Assembly: GCA_947627395.1 (NCBI GenBank)
Contig: CANQVW010000074.1
Span: forward strand, 1-7,314
Source of the DNA: an uncultured Bacilli bacterium
Lineage (GTDB): Bacteria; Bacillota_I; Bacilli_A; ML615J-28; CAG-698
Length of the DNA stretch: 7,314 nt
Direction: 5' to 3'
Under the pieces are notes generated by a model. The model did not search any database. It was not told the DNA's origin and saw only the letters and a program-made list of their open reading frames with translations. Numbering within the stretch: position 1 is the first letter of the stretch; every line of letters starts with the position of its first letter. The position numbers were made by a program, and so were the translations under genes. Of this stretch, positions 5,532 through 7,314 are shown piece after piece.

Positions 5532-6230
5532 CTATTCAAGATAAGAATAAAGTGATTTAATATCTTCATCACTTTCTTCAGGATATATTTCAAATGGAAA
5601 AGGAATTTTTAATTGCTCATATTTTTCAACACATAATTTTTTAAATGGAAGAAGTTCAACTTTTTGAATACAGGTATATTGATTTATAATCTCTTTTAAA
5701 GCGATGATATCTTCTTTATGATTATTGATTGTTGGAACAATGACTTGACGAATAATGGTTTTAATGTTATTTTTTTCCAAATAATCTAAGAAATGTAAAA
5801 CTGTATCTAGAGATTGATGAATGTATTTTTGATATTTTTCGTTGAATGAGAATTTAATATCTAATAATACTAAATCAGTTACAGATAAAACTTTTTTTAC
5901 ATCTTCATTTAAAATAGTTCCTGATGTATCTAATGCTGTATGTAAATGATTTTCCTTTAATTTCTTAAAAAGGCTATAAACAAATGATGATTGAAGAAGA
6001 GGTTCACCCCCTGATATTGTTACACCTCCATCTTTATAATAAGATAAGTAACGTTTGATTTTTTCTAATACTTCATCATCAGTAACTTGTTTTTCTTTTT
6101 TTATTTCCCATGTATCTGGATTATGACAATAAGGACATCTTAGAAAACATCCTTGCATAAATAAAACAAAACGAACGCCAGGTCCATCTACTGTACCTAG
6201 CGTTTGATATGAATGGATATATCCAACCAT
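5532..6230 (-). CDS. pflA: Pyruvate formate-lyase activating enzyme (radical SAM)
   Basis: The 232-residue protein is near the usual size for this family (about 240-250). It is a cytoplasmic radical SAM enzyme that uses a [4Fe-4S] cluster and S-adenosylmethionine to abstract hydrogen from the conserved glycine of PflB, switching it on without oxygen. The cluster motif CxxxCxxC is Cys28, Cys32 and Cys35 (QGCFLRCPYCHNPDTW). The upstream GTVDGPGVRFVLF is typical of glycyl-radical activases. The SAM-binding GGEP motif is at residues 74-77 (TISGGEPLLQ). The ATG at 6230 is preceded by AGGTG about seven bases upstream, overlapping the pflB stop region. The gene starts 9 bp after pflB on the same strand, so the two are probably cotranscribed. 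The partner gene next door favours PflA over other glycyl-radical activases. No damage is seen. Confidence 0.95.
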   Translation of the reverse strand: MVGYIHSYQTLGTVDGPGVRFVLFMQGCFLRCPYCHNPDTWEIKKEKQVTDDEVLEKIKRYLSYYKDGGVTISGGEPLLQSSFVYSLFKKLKENHLHTALDTSGTILNEDVKKVLSVTDLVLLDIKFSFNEKYQKYIHQSLDTVLHFLDYLEKNNIKTIIRQVIVPTINNHKEDIIALKEIINQYTCIQKVELLPFKKLCVEKYEQLKIPFPFEIYPEESDEDIKSLYSYLE

Positions 6231-6239
6231 TAATTACAC

Positions 6240-7314
6240 CTACAAAGTTACATGGAAAGTTCTTTTAATGACTTCCCTTTGTTGCTCTTTAGATAATTTA
6301 TGGAAGTTAACAGCATATCCAGAAACACGGATAGTTAAATTAGGATACTTTTCAGGATCTTCATAAGCTTCAATTAATTGATCTTTTGTTAATACATTGA
6401 CATTTAAGTGATGAGCATTTTGTTCAAAGTAGCCATCTAAGATGGAAACTAAATTTTTAATTCTTGTTTCTTCATCTTTTCCAAGTGCTTGCGGAATAAT
6501 AGAAAATGTATTCGAAATTCCATCTCTGCAACAATCATAAGGCATTTTCGCAACAGAATTTAAGGATGCAAGTGCTCCATTTTTTTCACGATTGTGCATT
6601 GGATTTGCACCTGGGGCAAAGGGTTCTCCAGCTTTTCTTCCATCTGGTGTTGATCCTGTCTTTTTTCCATAGACAACATTTGATGTAATGGTTAGTACAG
6701 ATAATGTATGAATTGCATTACGATAAGTAGGAGTTTTCTTTAATTCTTCATATGTTTTTTCAAGAATTTCTTTCGCAATATGATCTACTCTATCATCATC
6801 ATTTCCATAAGTTGGAAAATCTCCAATTGTTTCAAAATCTGTAATGTAACCTTCTTCATTACGAATTGGTTTAACTTTCGCATATTTGATTGCACTTAAG
6901 GAATCTGTAACAACAGAAAGACCTGCAACACCAAAAGCCATAAAACGAGTTACATCAGTATCATGTAAAGCCATTTGGATTTTTTCATAGGCATATTTAT
7001 CATGCATATAATGAATTACATTCATTGTATTGACATATAAATTGCATAACCATTCTAAATAATAAGTAAATCTTTGATAGATTTCATCAAAATCTAAAAT
7101 ATCACGATTGTATACAGAGATCTGTGGACCAACATGTAACTTAGATACATTATCATATCCACCATTCATGGCAAGAAGAAGAATCTTAGGTAGATTGCAT
7201 CTTGCTCCAAAGAATTGCATTTGTTTACCCACTTGCATTGCGGAAACACAACAAGCAATGGCATAATCATCTCCATAGATTGGGCGAATGTCATCATCAT
7301 ATTCATATTGAATA
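6240..7314 (-). CDS. pflB: Formate C-acetyltransferase (pyruvate formate-lyase), C-terminal half, runs off the window
   Basis: The last 357 residues are present (full-length family members are about 750); the 5' end lies beyond the right edge. The enzyme converts pyruvate plus CoA to acetyl-CoA plus formate in anaerobic cytoplasm. The catalytic pair is visible as IACCVSAM, with both Cys codons at 7248-7253. The glycyl-radical loop is RVSGYAVNF with the radical Gly at 6318-6320, 25 residues from the C-terminus, as in other PFLs. Other family segments include KKTGSTPDGRKAGEPFAPGA and MPYDCCRDGISNTFS. An internal ATG at 7238 is not the start: the frame is open to the edge and the Cys-Cys site lies upstream of it. 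The close pflA downstream supports PflB over other glycyl-radical enzymes such as diol dehydratases. No promoter is visible because the 5' end is missing. Confidence 0.96.
   Translation of the reverse strand, partial: IQYEYDDDIRPIYGDDYAIACCVSAMQVGKQMQFFGARCNLPKILLLAMNGGYDNVSKLHVGPQISVYNRDILDFDEIYQRFTYYLEWLCNLYVNTMNVIHYMHDKYAYEKIQMALHDTDVTRFMAFGVAGLSVVTDSLSAIKYAKVKPIRNEEGYITDFETIGDFPTYGNDDDRVDHIAKEILEKTYEELKKTPTYRNAIHTLSVLTITSNVVYGKKTGSTPDGRKAGEPFAPGANPMHNREKNGALASLNSVAKMPYDCCRDGISNTFSIIPQALGKDEETRIKNLVSILDGYFEQNAHHLNVNVLTKDQLIEAYEDPEKYPNLTIRVSGYAVNFHKLSKEQQREVIKRTFHVTL

Noticed and set aside
6506..6688. Plus-strand open frame within pflB
   Set aside because: Antisense to strongly conserved PFL sequence; no start signals.

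Overview
The window comes from an AT-rich, low-GC Gram-positive bacterium. Signals supporting this are the strong AAAGGAG-type ribosome binding sites, the A/T-ending codons, a lipobox lipoprotein, BspA-like and Big_2 surface modules, and a pflB-pflA pair typical of anaerobic gut Firmicutes. A member of the Erysipelotrichia/Coprobacillaceae is plausible, but that is inference and not proven by the sequence.

Positions 1-4375 (+ strand) read as one secreted-protein operon. It begins with the tail of a lipoprotein-like gene carrying an in-frame TAA (1-302). An intact paralogous small lipoprotein follows (372-869). Three bases later comes a large secreted subtilisin-family (S8) protease, now split over three reading frames (873-1418, 1396-3396, 3380-4375). 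Two single-base corrections, one in a G6 run at 1405-1410 and one in an A run at 3378-3380, restore a protein of about 1,166 residues. Its order is signal peptide, inhibitor-type propeptide, S8 catalytic domain with D/H/N/S all present, BspA-like leucine-rich repeats, three beta-rich repeats and Ig-like modules. The small lipoproteins resemble the PrcB group, named after the lipoprotein that stabilises the subtilisin-like protease PrtP (dentilisin) of Treponema denticola. A chaperone or partner lipoprotein plus its protease is therefore the most interesting reading of this half.

Positions 4376-5531 hold no intact gene. There is a short minus-strand coding-like scrap (4511-4588), a C-rich relic whose readable protein jumps between frames and contains a Thr/Pro linker (about 4604-5303), and a cluster of hairpins (5290-5427). 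These hairpins probably terminate transcription from both sides, because the genes converge here.

Positions 5532-7314 (- strand) carry the pyruvate formate-lyase pair. The C-terminal half of pflB, with its Cys-Cys active site and glycyl-radical loop, runs off the right edge. The complete activase gene pflA follows 9 bp downstream. PflA installs the glycyl radical on PflB, which splits pyruvate into acetyl-CoA and formate in anaerobic fermentation.

Three disabling changes lie within 4.4 kb of the protease operon, while the pfl genes are intact. The accessory secretion operon is therefore either decaying, phase-variable, or affected by assembly indels.
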